A DNA stretch of 64,000 nt from Rhodoferax sp. (GCA_024236015.1 JACKLK010000001.1:186001-250000), one strand, 5' to 3'. Numbered from the stretch's first letter, positions 16,238 to 27,167 are shown. Notes: generated by a model from the letters alone, not told the origin. Translations and numbers: made by a program.

Positions 16238-17824
16238 TCACGGGCCGGACAACGGCGTTCGTGTGCGCGCCAGCGCGGCCGATCGGGCGCGCAAGGCTTC
16301 GTCCAGCAGGCGGTCGTGGCCATAGAGGTCGTCGTGGAAATACACCTGCCCGTGCTTGACCACGACCGTGCTGTAGGCGATCAGCACCGGCAGCGTCTCG
16401 CGCAGCCGTATCGTGCGCGACACGCCGGCGTTCATCGCCTCCTCGATGCGTTCATGGTTCCAGCGCGGATCGTCCTGCAGCACGAAACGCGCCAGCGCCA
16501 CCGGCGCCTCGACCCGGATGCAGCCGTGGCTGAAGTCGCGCCGCTGGCGCGCGAACAGCCGCGGCGCCGGCGTGTGGTGCAGGTAGATGTTGTCGTTGTT
16601 GGGGAAGATGAACTTGATCGCGCCCAGTGCGTTGTGCGGGCCGGGACGTTGCCGGATGCGCCACTGGCCCTGCTGCACCGCCTCGATGGCCGCGTCGGAC
16701 AACACCTCGACGACGCGGCGATCCGGGGTCACGAACTCGAATCCCTGCTGCGCGAAATAGCCCGGCTCCTCGCGCAGCTTGGGCAGGGTCTCCTGCAACG
16801 CGATCGAGCGCGGAACGTTCCAGTAGGGGCTGAACTCGATGTAGCGCATGTCCTCGTCGAACAGCGGCGTGCGCGTGTCCAGCGCCTTGCCGACGATGAT
16901 CTTCATCTCCAGCTGCACGTCGACCCGGCCGTCCTCGACCGTGTAGGCGCGCAGCATGAACTCGGGCACGTTGACGACGATCATGCGCCGGCCCTGCAGC
17001 AGCGGCGTCCAGCGCAGCCGTTCCATGGTCAGCGCGATCTGGCGCGCGCGTTGCGCCGGCGTGACGTTGAGCTGGGCCAGCGTCAGGCGCCCGACGACGC
17101 CGTCGGGCTCGAGGCCGTGGCGCAGCTGGAACCGGCGCACCGCGGCGATCAGGATGTCGTCGACCTGCGGCGGCGCCGGCCGTGCCTGCAGGTCGCCGAC
17201 GGCCGTGAGCCTGCGCTCGAGTTCGGCCAGGGCGGGGTAGCCGTCACCGGCGACCAGCTTGCCGCGGGCCGGTACCGGCAGCGGGGTTTGCCAGCCCGGT
17301 TGCCCGGCCAGGCTTCGATACTGCCGCAAGGCCGCCTGCAGCGGCTGCGCCATCGGCAGTTGCCGTGCGAGATCCTGCGCCGTCTCGGCCAGCCGGCCGC
17401 TGGCCAGCGCATGGCGCAGCAGTGTGGCGGCGTCCAGCGGGCCTTGCGGCCGCGGCGCGAACCGGGCCCGGACCTGGGCCGGCGTGACCCGGCCCGCGTA
17501 CAGGTCGGACAGGTAGCGCTGCATTGCCGCGGTCAATGCGGCGTCGAACACCACGCGGCGGGCTTCGTCGTTCCAGTGGCCGGACTGCGCCTGCTGCGAT
17601 GCCGCGTCGGCCAGCGCCTGGGCATGGTAGTCGGCCGGATCGAGACCGTGGTCGGCGGCCTGGCGCAGCAGGTCGATCGCCACCGTCACCTGCGCCGTCG
17701 GGCCGTGGGTGTCGAACCAGTCCAGCGGCGGCGCGGCGCTGGCCGCCGGCGTGCCCAGCCCCAGCGTCGCGGCCAGGCACGCCACGAGGCCCAGGCGGCG
17801 GATCGGGTTCATGCGCGGGGCCAT
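16238..17824 (-). CDS. ldtD: L,D-transpeptidase, YcbB/LdtD type
   Basis: A 528-residue periplasmic L,D-transpeptidase that makes 3-3 cross-links in peptidoglycan. The signal peptide is RRLGLVACLAATLGLG followed by an ASAA cleavage region. A long N-terminal scaffold domain covers about residues 35-215, a peptidoglycan-binding domain about 218-255 (AAVRRFQLRHGLEPDGVVGR), and the YkuD catalytic domain about 280-460 with FSHGCIRVEAPVALA carrying the active cysteine near 435. The size and domain order match YcbB rather than the short Ldt enzymes. I use the ATG at 17824 because GAGG lies six bases upstream; an ATG four codons later is also possible. It probably shares a transcript with the DUF882 gene. 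Confidence 0.9.
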   Translation of the reverse strand: MAPRMNPIRRLGLVACLAATLGLGTPAASAAPPLDWFDTHGPTAQVTVAIDLLRQAADHGLDPADYHAQALADAASQQAQSGHWNDEARRVVFDAALTAAMQRYLSDLYAGRVTPAQVRARFAPRPQGPLDAATLLRHALASGRLAETAQDLARQLPMAQPLQAALRQYRSLAGQPGWQTPLPVPARGKLVAGDGYPALAELERRLTAVGDLQARPAPPQVDDILIAAVRRFQLRHGLEPDGVVGRLTLAQLNVTPAQRARQIALTMERLRWTPLLQGRRMIVVNVPEFMLRAYTVEDGRVDVQLEMKIIVGKALDTRTPLFDEDMRYIEFSPYWNVPRSIALQETLPKLREEPGYFAQQGFEFVTPDRRVVEVLSDAAIEAVQQGQWRIRQRPGPHNALGAIKFIFPNNDNIYLHHTPAPRLFARQRRDFSHGCIRVEAPVALARFVLQDDPRWNHERIEEAMNAGVSRTIRLRETLPVLIAYSTVVVKHGQVYFHDDLYGHDRLLDEALRARSAALARTRTPLSGP

Positions 17825-17901
17825 GGCGCGCCTCGCTCGGGTGTGAAAGGGTCATGCAGCATGTCCGCACAGGGTAACGGATATGGCACCATGGACCCAT
17901 C

Positions 17902-18087
17902 ATGCCCGACTCCGATCTTGCGCAATGGTTGCAGAGCCGCAGCTTTTATCCGCTGCTGATCCTGCTGCTGCTGGCCGTGGGCCTGTTGCTGGCCTTGTTG
18001 CGCCGGCGCCGGGGCCGTCCGCCGCCACCGCCCGGCAAGCTGGGCCCCTCGCACGGCCGTTCACGTCGCAGCCGCCGCATGCGCTGA
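17902..18087 (+). CDS. possible small membrane protein
   Basis: A 61-codon frame with one strong hydrophobic helix (SFYPLLILLLLAVGLLLALL, residues 14-33) followed by a very basic, proline-containing tail. This is the layout of single-pass small membrane proteins, and it lies alone in the gap between the divergent ldtD and the end of hutF. No clear ribosome-binding site precedes the ATG and I know no family. It may be a chance frame in GC-rich DNA. Confidence 0.35.
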   Translation: MPDSDLAQWLQSRSFYPLLILLLLAVGLLLALLRRRRGRPPPPPGKLGPSHGRSRRSRRMR

Positions 18088-18143
18088 TCGCGCCGGTCAT
18101 TGCATGCGCGGGTCGCCGGGCCGACGCGGCCGGGCGGCGCGGG

Positions 18144-19538
18144 TCAATTCGGCTCGTCGCTCCACAGGTCCTGCATGGCCTGCGCGAATGCGTCGCCGAT
18201 GGCGGCCTGGTCCGGGTGGCGGCCATCGCGCAGCACGACGGCGCCGGCCACCAGCACCTCGTGCAGCGCCGGCTCGGTGCCGGAGAACACCAGCGCGTCG
18301 AGCCGGTGGCCGGGCGCAATGCCCAGCAGGCCGGGGGCGCGGGTATCGAGCACCAGCGCATCGGCCCGCGCACCTTCGACCAGGCCCCAGCGCGGCTGGC
18401 CCGCGGCCGGTCCGCCGGCGGCCAGCGCCGCGTCGAACAACCGGGCCGCGGTGGCGTCCTGCCGTCCCGGCGCGGCGGCGACGTTGCGCTTGCGGTGCAG
18501 CAGGCGTTGCCCGTATTCGAGCCAGCGCAGTTCCTCGGGCCAGTTGCGCACCACATGGCTGTCGGAGCCGATGGCCATCGGCACGCCGGCGCGCAGCCAG
18601 CCGTCCAGGTCGCTCAAGCCGTCGCCGAGATTGGCCTCGGTCGCCGGGCAGATCACGATGGCCGCGCCGCGGTGGGCCACCGCGTCGATCTCGCGCGGCG
18701 TCGCATGCGTGGCATGCACCAGCTGCCAGCGGGCGTCGGGCGCGAATGTGTCGCACAGGTACTGGATCGGCCGGGCGCCGGTGGTCTTGACGCAGTCGTC
18801 GACCTCGCCGGTCTGCTCGGCCACATGGATGTGGATCGGCATGCCATGCGGCTCGACCTGCCGCAGCAGCGATTCGATGGCCGGCCGGCTGGCGGCGCGC
18901 AGCGAATGGATGGCCACGCCCGCGTCCACGTGCCGGCGGCGGCCGGCGCGCACCGCCTGGGCCAGCGCCATGACCATCTCGGGCGTGCCGGCGAAGCGGC
19001 GCTGGTCGTCCTGCAGTTGCGGGCGGTTGAAACCGGCGCGTTCGTACAGCACCGGCAGCAGGGTCAGGCCGATGCCGGCGTGTTCGGCCGCATCGGCCAG
19101 CGACCAGCACATGGTGGCCGGGTCGTCGTAGGGCTGGCCCTGCGGCGTGTGGTGCAGGTAGTGGAATTCGCAGACCTGGGTGTAGCCGCCGCGCAGCAAT
19201 TCCAGGTACAACTGGGCGGCCACGGCGCGCATCTGCGCCGGCGTGATGCGCAGCGCCACGCGGTACATGCGCTCGCGCCAGGACCAGAAGTCGTCGGATG
19301 CGCTGGCGCGCCGCTCGGACAGTCCGACGAAGGCGCGCTGGAACGCGTGGCTGTGCGCATCGACCAGGCCCGGCAGCACCGGCCCGGCCAGGCGCCGGGC
19401 ATGGGCCGGCGGCGTCTGCACGCCGGCCGTGATGCGTTGCCAGCGGCCGTGCGCATCGATGTCGAACAGCACCGACGCCTGCCAGCGGCCGTCGATCCAG
19501 GCCTGTTCGGCCCACAGGCTGTGTGGTGCTTCAGCCAT
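18144..19538 (-). CDS. hutF: formimidoylglutamate deiminase HutF
   Basis: HutF hydrolyses N-formimidoyl-L-glutamate to N-formyl-L-glutamate and ammonia, the fourth step of the five-step histidine route. The 464-residue amidohydrolase shows the metal-binding VDAHSHAFQRAFVG motif at about residues 58-71, HIHVAEQTGEV near 228, VHATHATPREIDAV near 260 and the catalytic Asp in AIGSDSHVVRN near 315. The start at 19538 overlaps the hutG stop by eight bases, so it is the last gene of the hutCDIGF transcript. HutF together with HutG marks the pathway variant that releases formate rather than formamide. Confidence 0.94.
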   Translation of the reverse strand: MAEAPHSLWAEQAWIDGRWQASVLFDIDAHGRWQRITAGVQTPPAHARRLAGPVLPGLVDAHSHAFQRAFVGLSERRASASDDFWSWRERMYRVALRITPAQMRAVAAQLYLELLRGGYTQVCEFHYLHHTPQGQPYDDPATMCWSLADAAEHAGIGLTLLPVLYERAGFNRPQLQDDQRRFAGTPEMVMALAQAVRAGRRRHVDAGVAIHSLRAASRPAIESLLRQVEPHGMPIHIHVAEQTGEVDDCVKTTGARPIQYLCDTFAPDARWQLVHATHATPREIDAVAHRGAAIVICPATEANLGDGLSDLDGWLRAGVPMAIGSDSHVVRNWPEELRWLEYGQRLLHRKRNVAAAPGRQDATAARLFDAALAAGGPAAGQPRWGLVEGARADALVLDTRAPGLLGIAPGHRLDALVFSGTEPALHEVLVAGAVVLRDGRHPDQAAIGDAFAQAMQDLWSDEPN

Positions 19539-20334
19539 GCGCCGGGCTCCAGTCCAGCATGGTCTGCACCAGGGCGCGCAGCACGGGTGTGAGGCGGGCG
19601 GCGCGGGCCGGGTCGACCTGGTAGGGCGGCTGCTCGGCCATGTAGGTGCTCCAGCACATCTCGAGCTGGATCGCGTGTTGCCCCTGGGCCGGCTGGCCGA
19701 AGTGGCGGGTGATGTGGCCACCCTTGAAACGCCCGTCGGTGACCTGGGTGAAATCCTGCTGCGCGGCCAGCACCTGCGACAGCGCCGAACGCAGGCCGGG
19801 TGCGCAGCTGTTGCCGCTGGCGGTGCCCAGGTTCAGGTCGGGCAGCTTGCCCTCGAACAGCCAGGGCAGCGTGGACTTGATGCTGTGGCCGTCGAACAAG
19901 ATGGCATGGCCGTGGCGCTCCCGGATGCGCGCCAGCTCGGCCGTCAGCGCATCGTGGTAGGGCTGCCAGTAGACGCTGCGCCGACGCGCGATCTCGGCGG
20001 CGTCCGGCGCCTGGCCGTCGCGGTAGATCGGGTCGCCGGTGAAGAAACGCGTGGGGCACAACTCGGTGTTGTTGGCGCCGGCGTACATCGGCGCGTTGTC
20101 CGGCGCGCGGTTCAGGTCGATGACGAAACGCGAATGGCGCGGCACGATCAGGCCGGCGCCCATGTCGACGGCAAAGGCATAGAGCTGTTCGAGGTGCCAG
20201 TCGGTGTCCTCGACCTGCAGCGCGCGCGGCAGGTATCGCGGCGCCAGCGTGTCCGGGATCCCGGTGCCGACGTGCGGCACGCTGATCAGCACGGTGCCGG
20301 TGCCCGGGCGCAGGGTGTAGATGTCGTTGTTCAT
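19531..20334 (-). CDS. hutG: N-formylglutamate deformylase HutG
   Basis: HutG cleaves N-formyl-L-glutamate to glutamate and formate, the last step of the pathway fed by HutF. The 267-residue protein belongs to the N-formylglutamate amidohydrolase family: ISVPHVGTGIPD near residue 17, VPRHSRFVIDLNRAPDN near 65, ILFDGHSIKSTLPWLFEG near 145 and LEMCWSTYMAE near 222. The family's zinc and active-site histidines, arginine and glutamate lie in these blocks. The ATG at 20334 overlaps the hutI stop by four bases (ATGA), showing tight coupling in the operon. Confidence 0.94.
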   Translation of the reverse strand: MNNDIYTLRPGTGTVLISVPHVGTGIPDTLAPRYLPRALQVEDTDWHLEQLYAFAVDMGAGLIVPRHSRFVIDLNRAPDNAPMYAGANNTELCPTRFFTGDPIYRDGQAPDAAEIARRRSVYWQPYHDALTAELARIRERHGHAILFDGHSIKSTLPWLFEGKLPDLNLGTASGNSCAPGLRSALSQVLAAQQDFTQVTDGRFKGGHITRHFGQPAQGQHAIQLEMCWSTYMAEQPPYQVDPARAARLTPVLRALVQTMLDWSPAHG

Positions 20335-21548
20335 GGGGTTCTCTCGATGCCGCCGGCAACGACGCGCCGGCAGGGGTTGTGGCCGAACCAGTAGGCCAGT
20401 TCGTTCGGATGCTCCAGGTCCCAGACCGCGAAGTCGGCGCGCAGCCCGGCGACCAGCCGTCCGCGGTCGGGCAGCCCCAGCGCATGCGCGCCGTGGGCGG
20501 TGATGCCCAGCACGGCCTCGAGCGGCGTCATGCGAAACAGCGTGCAGGCCATGTTGGCCATCAGCAGCAGCGACAGGCCGGGGCTGGAGCCGGGGTTGTG
20601 GTCGCTGGCCAGTGCGATCGGCACCTGTTGCGCGCGCAGCTCCGCCACCGGCGGCAACTGGGTCTCGCGCAGGAAATAGTAGGCGCCCGGCAGCAGCACC
20701 GCCACCGTGCCGGCCACCCGCATGGCGTCCACGCCCGCATCGCTGAGGTATTCCAGGTGGTCGCAGGACAAGGCGCCGAACTCGGCCGCCAGTGCGGCGC
20801 CGTCCTGGTCGCTGAGCTGCTCGGCATGGAGCTTGACCGGCAGGCCGAGCGCGCGCGCGGCCACGAAGACGCGCCGGGTCTGGGCCGGGGTGAAGCCGAT
20901 GGTCTCGCAGAAGGCGTCGACGGCATCGATCAGCCCGGCCGCGTGCAGCGCCGGCATCCAGGCGCAGACCGCGGTGATGTAGTCGTCGGCGCGGCCGTCG
21001 AACTCCGGCGGGATCGCGTGTGCGCCCAGGTAGGTGGTGCGCACCGATACCGGCAGTTCGGCGCCCAGCTGGCGCGCGATGCTCAGGCAGCGGCTCTCGT
21101 CGAGCAGGCTCAGGCCGTAGCCGGACTTGATCTCCAGCGTGGTCACGCCTTCGGCCATCAAGGCCTGTGCGCGCCGGCGCGCACCGGCCAGCAGTTCGGC
21201 GTCGCCGGACGCGCGGGTGGCGGCCACCGTGGAGCGGATGCCGCCGCCGCTGCGCGCGATCTCCGCGTAGTCCACACCTTGCAGGCGCATCTCGAATTCG
21301 CGCGCGCGTTGTCCGCCGTAGACCAGGTGGGTGTGGCAGTCGACCAGGCCGGGCGTGACCAGCGCGCCGCCGAGGTCGTGCTGCACACCGGCCTGGGCGC
21401 GCAGCGCCGCCGGCATGTCGTCCAGCGCGCCGACCCACAGCAGCCGGTCGTCCTGCACCAGCAGGGCGCCGTGTTCGACCAGCCCCCAGCCGGTGTCGTC
21501 GGCCAGCGTGGCCAGGCGGGCGTTGTGCCACAGATGTGTTGTTGCCAT
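20331..21548 (-). CDS. hutI: imidazolonepropionase HutI
   Basis: HutI opens the ring of 4-imidazolone-5-propionate to N-formimidoylglutamate. The 405-residue metal-dependent amidohydrolase has its zinc motif in VDCHTHLVYGGQRA (about residues 70-83), the KSGYGL block near 153, LHAEQLSDQDGAALA near 244 and LASDHNPGSSPG near 318 with the catalytic Asp. Length and start (MATTHLWHNARLATL) fit the family. It lies 9 bases after hutD and overlaps hutG. Confidence 0.95.
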   Translation of the reverse strand: MATTHLWHNARLATLADDTGWGLVEHGALLVQDDRLLWVGALDDMPAALRAQAGVQHDLGGALVTPGLVDCHTHLVYGGQRAREFEMRLQGVDYAEIARSGGGIRSTVAATRASGDAELLAGARRRAQALMAEGVTTLEIKSGYGLSLLDESRCLSIARQLGAELPVSVRTTYLGAHAIPPEFDGRADDYITAVCAWMPALHAAGLIDAVDAFCETIGFTPAQTRRVFVAARALGLPVKLHAEQLSDQDGAALAAEFGALSCDHLEYLSDAGVDAMRVAGTVAVLLPGAYYFLRETQLPPVAELRAQQVPIALASDHNPGSSPGLSLLLMANMACTLFRMTPLEAVLGITAHGAHALGLPDRGRLVAGLRADFAVWDLEHPNELAYWFGHNPCRRVVAGGIERTP

Positions 21549-21557
21549 GGTGCTCTT

Positions 21558-22133
21558 TCAGTCCTTCGGCGTGTAACCCAGCCACCAGGCATGGCCGCCG
21601 GCGCCCGGCTCGGGCGTGAACGTCCATGGGCCGGGCGCGTCGGCCACCGGTTGCCATGCAAGGGTATGGGATGCGAGCCGGCACGGGCCCTGCGCGCTTT
21701 GCCAGGTGCCGGCAACCGTGGTGTACAGGCCACACAGGGTCCAGGCCGGGTTCCAGGGTGCGCCGGGCGTCACTCGGGCCATCGTCGATGCGCCGCCGAT
21801 GGCCATCAGGTTCAGGTCCTGGGTCGGGCCGTCGATCAGCGTGCAGCCGGGGGCCAGCGCGCCGTCGAAACACAACGCGTCGCCGTCGGCCAGCACCCGA
21901 TGGCGCCGGCCGTCGAGGGTCAGCTCCACGCCTTGGCCCTGCAGCACCGAGAACCAGCGGGTGACGCCGGGAAAGGCGGAAAACGGGCCGTCGGCATCGA
22001 TGTCGGCCCGGCTGATGCGCAGTCGCCAGGGGCCGTCGGCCGGCCAGGTGAACAACTCGCGGGTCTGGCCGCCGCCGTTGCGCCAGCGTTGCGGTTCGAT
22101 GGAGTCGGCGGAGATCATCGCAGGGGGCGTCAT
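21558..22133 (-). CDS. hutD: HutD family protein
   Basis: A 191-residue HutD protein of the cupin-like DUF886 family. Typical features are EPQRWRNGGGQTRELFTWP near residue 13, RISRADIDADGPFSAFPGVTR near 40 and the central QGVELTLDG strand pattern of a bicupin. HutD is not an enzyme of the pathway; in Pseudomonas it has been proposed to limit hut over-expression by sensing a pathway intermediate. The ATG at 22133 overlaps the hutC stop by four bases, so it is co-translated with the repressor. Confidence 0.9.
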   Translation of the reverse strand: MTPPAMISADSIEPQRWRNGGGQTRELFTWPADGPWRLRISRADIDADGPFSAFPGVTRWFSVLQGQGVELTLDGRRHRVLADGDALCFDGALAPGCTLIDGPTQDLNLMAIGGASTMARVTPGAPWNPAWTLCGLYTTVAGTWQSAQGPCRLASHTLAWQPVADAPGPWTFTPEPGAGGHAWWLGYTPKD

Positions 22134-22879
22134 GGCTTGAAATGGCCCTCGAGCCGGTAGCTGTGGCCCGGATGCACCAGGCGCACCAGCGTGATCGGCA
22201 CGTTATGGTTCACGGTGCGGCGCACGATCACGAGGCAGGGGTCGGTGCGGGCGATACCGAGCAACCGCGCCTCCTGCGCCGTGGGCCTGCCGGCCTCGAT
22301 CGCATATTGTGCCTCCCACAAGGGCGCCACCGTGAGCAGGTAGTGGGTGGGGGTGATGCGGGTGAAGTCGGTCTGCAGATAGTCCGGCGCGCACGCGGGA
22401 TTGACGAAACGGTCCTCGCACTGCAGCGGCACACCGTTCTCATGGTGCACGATCAGTGTGTGGAACACCGGGTCGCCCGCGGACAGTCCGAGCTTGGGGG
22501 CCAACGCGGCATCGCATGGCTCCTCGCGCGAGAGGTGCACCTCGGCATGGTGGCGGTGTCCGCGCCCGACGATCTCTTCGTGCAGGTCGCGGATGGTCAG
22601 CGTCGACGACACCGGTGCGAGATGCGCGGCGTAGGTGCCCAGGCCCTGCACCCGGTGCACCAGGCCTTCGGTCTGCAGTTCGCGCAATGCGCGGGTCACG
22701 GTCATGCGGCTGACGCCGAACTGGTGCACCAGTTCGGACTCGGAGGGCATCAGGGTCTCGGGCGGCCAGCGTCCGCTGGACAAGCCCTGCTTGAGGTAGG
22801 CCTTGACCCGCGCATACGGTGCGCGGGCCGGTGCCGGCGCGGCACCGGCGGAGGCGTGGGATGCGGGTTGGGTGGCCAT
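22130..22879 (-). CDS. hutC: histidine utilisation repressor HutC (GntR family)
   Basis: A 249-residue GntR/HutC-type repressor. The winged helix-turn-helix lies at about residues 24-92, with LMPSESELVHQFGVSRMTVT and RALRELQTEGLVHRVQGLGT. The UTRA effector-binding domain, expected to bind urocanate, spans about 112-245. It is the first gene of the leftward operon and is divergent from hutU across a 110-base region that contains two overlapping dyads, its probable operator. This layout implies repression of both operons and of its own gene. Confidence 0.94.
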   Translation of the reverse strand: MATQPASHASAGAAPAPARAPYARVKAYLKQGLSSGRWPPETLMPSESELVHQFGVSRMTVTRALRELQTEGLVHRVQGLGTYAAHLAPVSSTLTIRDLHEEIVGRGHRHHAEVHLSREEPCDAALAPKLGLSAGDPVFHTLIVHHENGVPLQCEDRFVNPACAPDYLQTDFTRITPTHYLLTVAPLWEAQYAIEAGRPTAQEARLLGIARTDPCLVIVRRTVNHNVPITLVRLVHPGHSYRLEGHFKP

Positions 22880-22903
22880 GAACCTTGCATGCGGTATCCG
22901 AAT

Positions 22904-22951
22904 GTCGGCAGTGTAGTTGCATATACTTGTCTAGGCAAGTACACTGCCGAC
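22904..22951. promoter_or_regulatory. hutC-hutU intergenic operator region with two dyads
   Basis: An outer perfect 12-bp inverted repeat (GTCGGCAGTGTA at 22904-22915 and TACACTGCCGAC at 22940-22951) encloses a 24-bp centre. Inside the right half lies a second, near-perfect palindrome ACTTGTCTAGGCAAGT (22925-22940), which resembles the CTTGT-N4-ACAAG form of HutC sites. The two dyads have different centres and share one base. Position between the divergent start codons suggests HutC control of both hut transcripts. Confidence 0.7.
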
Positions 22952-22989
22952 TTTCCAAGCCCGTCCCAACCCCCTTGAAGGAGATTGCC

Positions 22990-24693
<1,704 letters not shown>

Positions 24694-24694
24694 C

Positions 24695-26233
24695 ATGCTG
24701 ATCGATCCCGGACATCTGACGCTCGAGCAGCTGCAGGCCATCCACAACACCGACGCGGCGCTGACGCTGGTCGAGTCGGCGCGTGCCGGCATCCGCGCCA
24801 GCGCCGCCGTGGTGCAGCGCGCGGCCGACGGCGACGCGCCGGTGTACGGCGTGAACACCGGCTTCGGCAAGCTGGCCAACCAGCGCATCAGCAAGCAGCA
24901 GCTGGCCACGCTGCAGCTCAACCTGATCCGCTCGCACAGCGTGGGCGTGGGCGAGCCGTTGTCGCCGCCGGTGGTGCGGCTGATGCTGGCGCTCAAGGCG
25001 GCCAGCCTGGCGCGCGGACACTCCGGCGTGCGCGAGGTCGTCGTCGACACCATCCTGGCCGTGGCCAACGCTGGCCTGGTGCCGTACGTACCCTCGCGCG
25101 GGTCGGTTGGCGCCTCGGGTGACCTGGCGCCGCTGGCGCACATGACGCTGGCCCTGCTCGGCGAAGGTTCGATGCTGCGCGACGGCCAGGCGGTGCCGGC
25201 ACTCGAAGCCCTGCGTCAGGCCGGCATCGCGCCGCTGACGCTCGGCCCCAAGGAGGGCCTGGCGCTGATCAACGGCACGCAGACCTCGGCGGCGCTGGCG
25301 CTGCACGCCTTGTTCCGCTTCGAGCCGGTGCTGGAGTCGGCGCTGGTCGTCGGCGCATTGACGGTGGACGCGGCGCGGGGCAGCGACGGACCGTTCGATC
25401 CGCGTATCCATGCCTTGCGCGGCCAGCCGGGGCAGATCGACGTGGCCCAGTATTACCGCGGCCTGCTGCACGGCAGCGAGATCCGCCATTCGCATCTCGA
25501 TGGCGACGACCGGGTGCAGGACCCCTACAGCCTGCGCTGCCAGCCGCAGGTGGTCGGCGCCTGCCTGGACCAGCTGCGCCATGCGGCCAAGGTGCTGGTG
25601 CGCGAGGCCAATGCGGTCACCGACAACCCGCTGGTGTTCGCGCAGGACGGTGTGATGGTGTCCGGCGGCAACTTCCATGCCGAGCCGGTTGCGCTGGCGG
25701 CCGACGGCATGGCGCTGGCCATCGCCGAGGTCGGCGCGATCGCCGAGCGGCGCATCGCGATGCTGATCGATGCCGGCGTGTCGCGGCTGCCGCCGTTCCT
25801 GACCGCCGACGCGGGCCTGAACAGCGGGTTCATGATCGCCCACGTGACGGCGGCGGCGCTGGCCTCGGAGAACAAGTCGCTGGCGCATCCGGCCAGCGTG
25901 GACAGCCTGCCCACGAGCGCGAACCAGGAAGACCATGTGTCGATGGCCACGTTCGCGGCGCGCCGGCTGCAGTCCATGATCGACAATACCGCGCATATCC
26001 TGGGCATCGAACTGCTGGCGGCGGCGCAGGGCATCGACTTCCTGCGCCCGCTGCGCAGTTCGCCGGCGCTCGAGCAGGCCCATGCCGTGTTGCGCGAGCG
26101 GGTGCCGGTGATGCAGGAGGATCGTTATCTGGCGCCCGACATCGCGCATGCCACCGATCTGGTGCGCGGCGGCGCCTTGTCGTCGATCTTCCGCGCGCTG
26201 GACGATCTGCCGGCCTTGTGGATACCCGACTGA
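24695..26233 (+). CDS. hutH: histidine ammonia-lyase HutH
   Basis: HutH removes ammonia from L-histidine to give trans-urocanate, the first pathway step. The 512-residue enzyme contains the ASG triad in RGSVGASGDLAPLAHM (about residues 137-152), which cyclises to the MIO electrophile. Also present are the N-terminal YGVNTGFGKLANQ block near 50 and TDNPLVF near 308, with the active-site QEDHVSMATFAA segment near 413. Length and motifs are normal. It starts one base after the hutU stop, so hutU and hutH form a two-gene operon. Confidence 0.96.
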   Translation: MLIDPGHLTLEQLQAIHNTDAALTLVESARAGIRASAAVVQRAADGDAPVYGVNTGFGKLANQRISKQQLATLQLNLIRSHSVGVGEPLSPPVVRLMLALKAASLARGHSGVREVVVDTILAVANAGLVPYVPSRGSVGASGDLAPLAHMTLALLGEGSMLRDGQAVPALEALRQAGIAPLTLGPKEGLALINGTQTSAALALHALFRFEPVLESALVVGALTVDAARGSDGPFDPRIHALRGQPGQIDVAQYYRGLLHGSEIRHSHLDGDDRVQDPYSLRCQPQVVGACLDQLRHAAKVLVREANAVTDNPLVFAQDGVMVSGGNFHAEPVALAADGMALAIAEVGAIAERRIAMLIDAGVSRLPPFLTADAGLNSGFMIAHVTAAALASENKSLAHPASVDSLPTSANQEDHVSMATFAARRLQSMIDNTAHILGIELLAAAQGIDFLRPLRSSPALEQAHAVLRERVPVMQEDRYLAPDIAHATDLVRGGALSSIFRALDDLPALWIPD

Positions 26234-26300
26234 GGCCCCGGGCGCGGGCCCGGCCACGCCGCGGCCCGCGGCGTGGCGTTGTTGTCGTTTGCTGGAGTCC

Positions 26301-27167
26301 ATGACCATCATGTCTGCCGAGCTTCCCCCCCGCCTGGATGCCGACGCGTTGCGCCGGCGCGTCGATGCACGGCTGTCGCAGGCCGACGTCGAGGCCTTTC
26401 GGCGCGACGGCGCCATCGTGATCCGCCAGTTCCTCGATGCCGACGAACTGGCGCTGCTGCGCGACGGGATCGAGGCCAACCTGGCGCAACCCAGCCCGCG
26501 CGCCAAGATCGCCAGCCGGCCGGACGATCCGGGCCGGTTCTTCGAGGACTTCTGCAACTGGCAATCCATCGGCCCGTACCGCGACTTCATCCACCGCACG
26601 CCGCTGGCCCTGCTGGCGCAGCGGCTGATGGGCACGCGCCAGGTGCGCCTGTACCACGACCATTTGCTGGTCAAGGAACCGGGCACGCGCCAGCGCACGG
26701 CCTGGCACCAGGACCAGCCTTACTACAACATCGAGGGCCAGCAGAACGTCAGCATGTGGATTCCGGTCGATCCGGTGTCGCGCGACGCGACGCTGGAGTT
26801 CATCGCCGGTTCGCATCGCGGGCCCTGGCTGATGCCGCGCAGCTTCCTGTCGAATGAGGCGCGCTGGTTCCCCGAAGGCAGCCTGCAGGAGCTGCCCGAC
26901 ATCGAGTCCGACCGTTCGCGCCATCCGATCGTCGGCTGGGCGATCGAGCCGGGCGACTTCGTGTGTTTCCACATGCTCACGCTGCATGCGGCCGGCGGTG
27001 TCGAGGGCGACCGGCGCCGGCGGGTGTTCAGCCTGCGATTCCTGGGCGACGACATCACCCACGCCCCGCGGCGCTGGGTGACCTCGCCGCCGTTCGAGGG
27101 GCTGGAGCGCGAACTGCCCGCGGGCGCCCGGATGGACCATCCGCTGTTCCCGCTGTTGATCGCCTGA
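26301..27167 (+). CDS. phytanoyl-CoA dioxygenase (PhyH) family protein
   Basis: A 288-residue Fe(II)/2-oxoglutarate-dependent dioxygenase. The facial triad is visible as TAWHQDQPYYN near residue 135 (H-x-D) and the distal HMLTLHAAGG near 225, with R in RRRVFSLRFLGD likely binding 2-oxoglutarate. A GGAG site precedes the ATG at 26301. It follows hutH by 67 bases on the same strand, so it may be induced with histidine breakdown. PhyH proteins hydroxylate very different small molecules, including ectoine and amino-acid-like compounds, and the substrate here is not known. A role on a histidine-derived compound is inference from position only. Confidence 0.85.
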   Translation: MTIMSAELPPRLDADALRRRVDARLSQADVEAFRRDGAIVIRQFLDADELALLRDGIEANLAQPSPRAKIASRPDDPGRFFEDFCNWQSIGPYRDFIHRTPLALLAQRLMGTRQVRLYHDHLLVKEPGTRQRTAWHQDQPYYNIEGQQNVSMWIPVDPVSRDATLEFIAGSHRGPWLMPRSFLSNEARWFPEGSLQELPDIESDRSRHPIVGWAIEPGDFVCFHMLTLHAAGGVEGDRRRRVFSLRFLGDDITHAPRRWVTSPPFEGLERELPAGARMDHPLFPLLIA

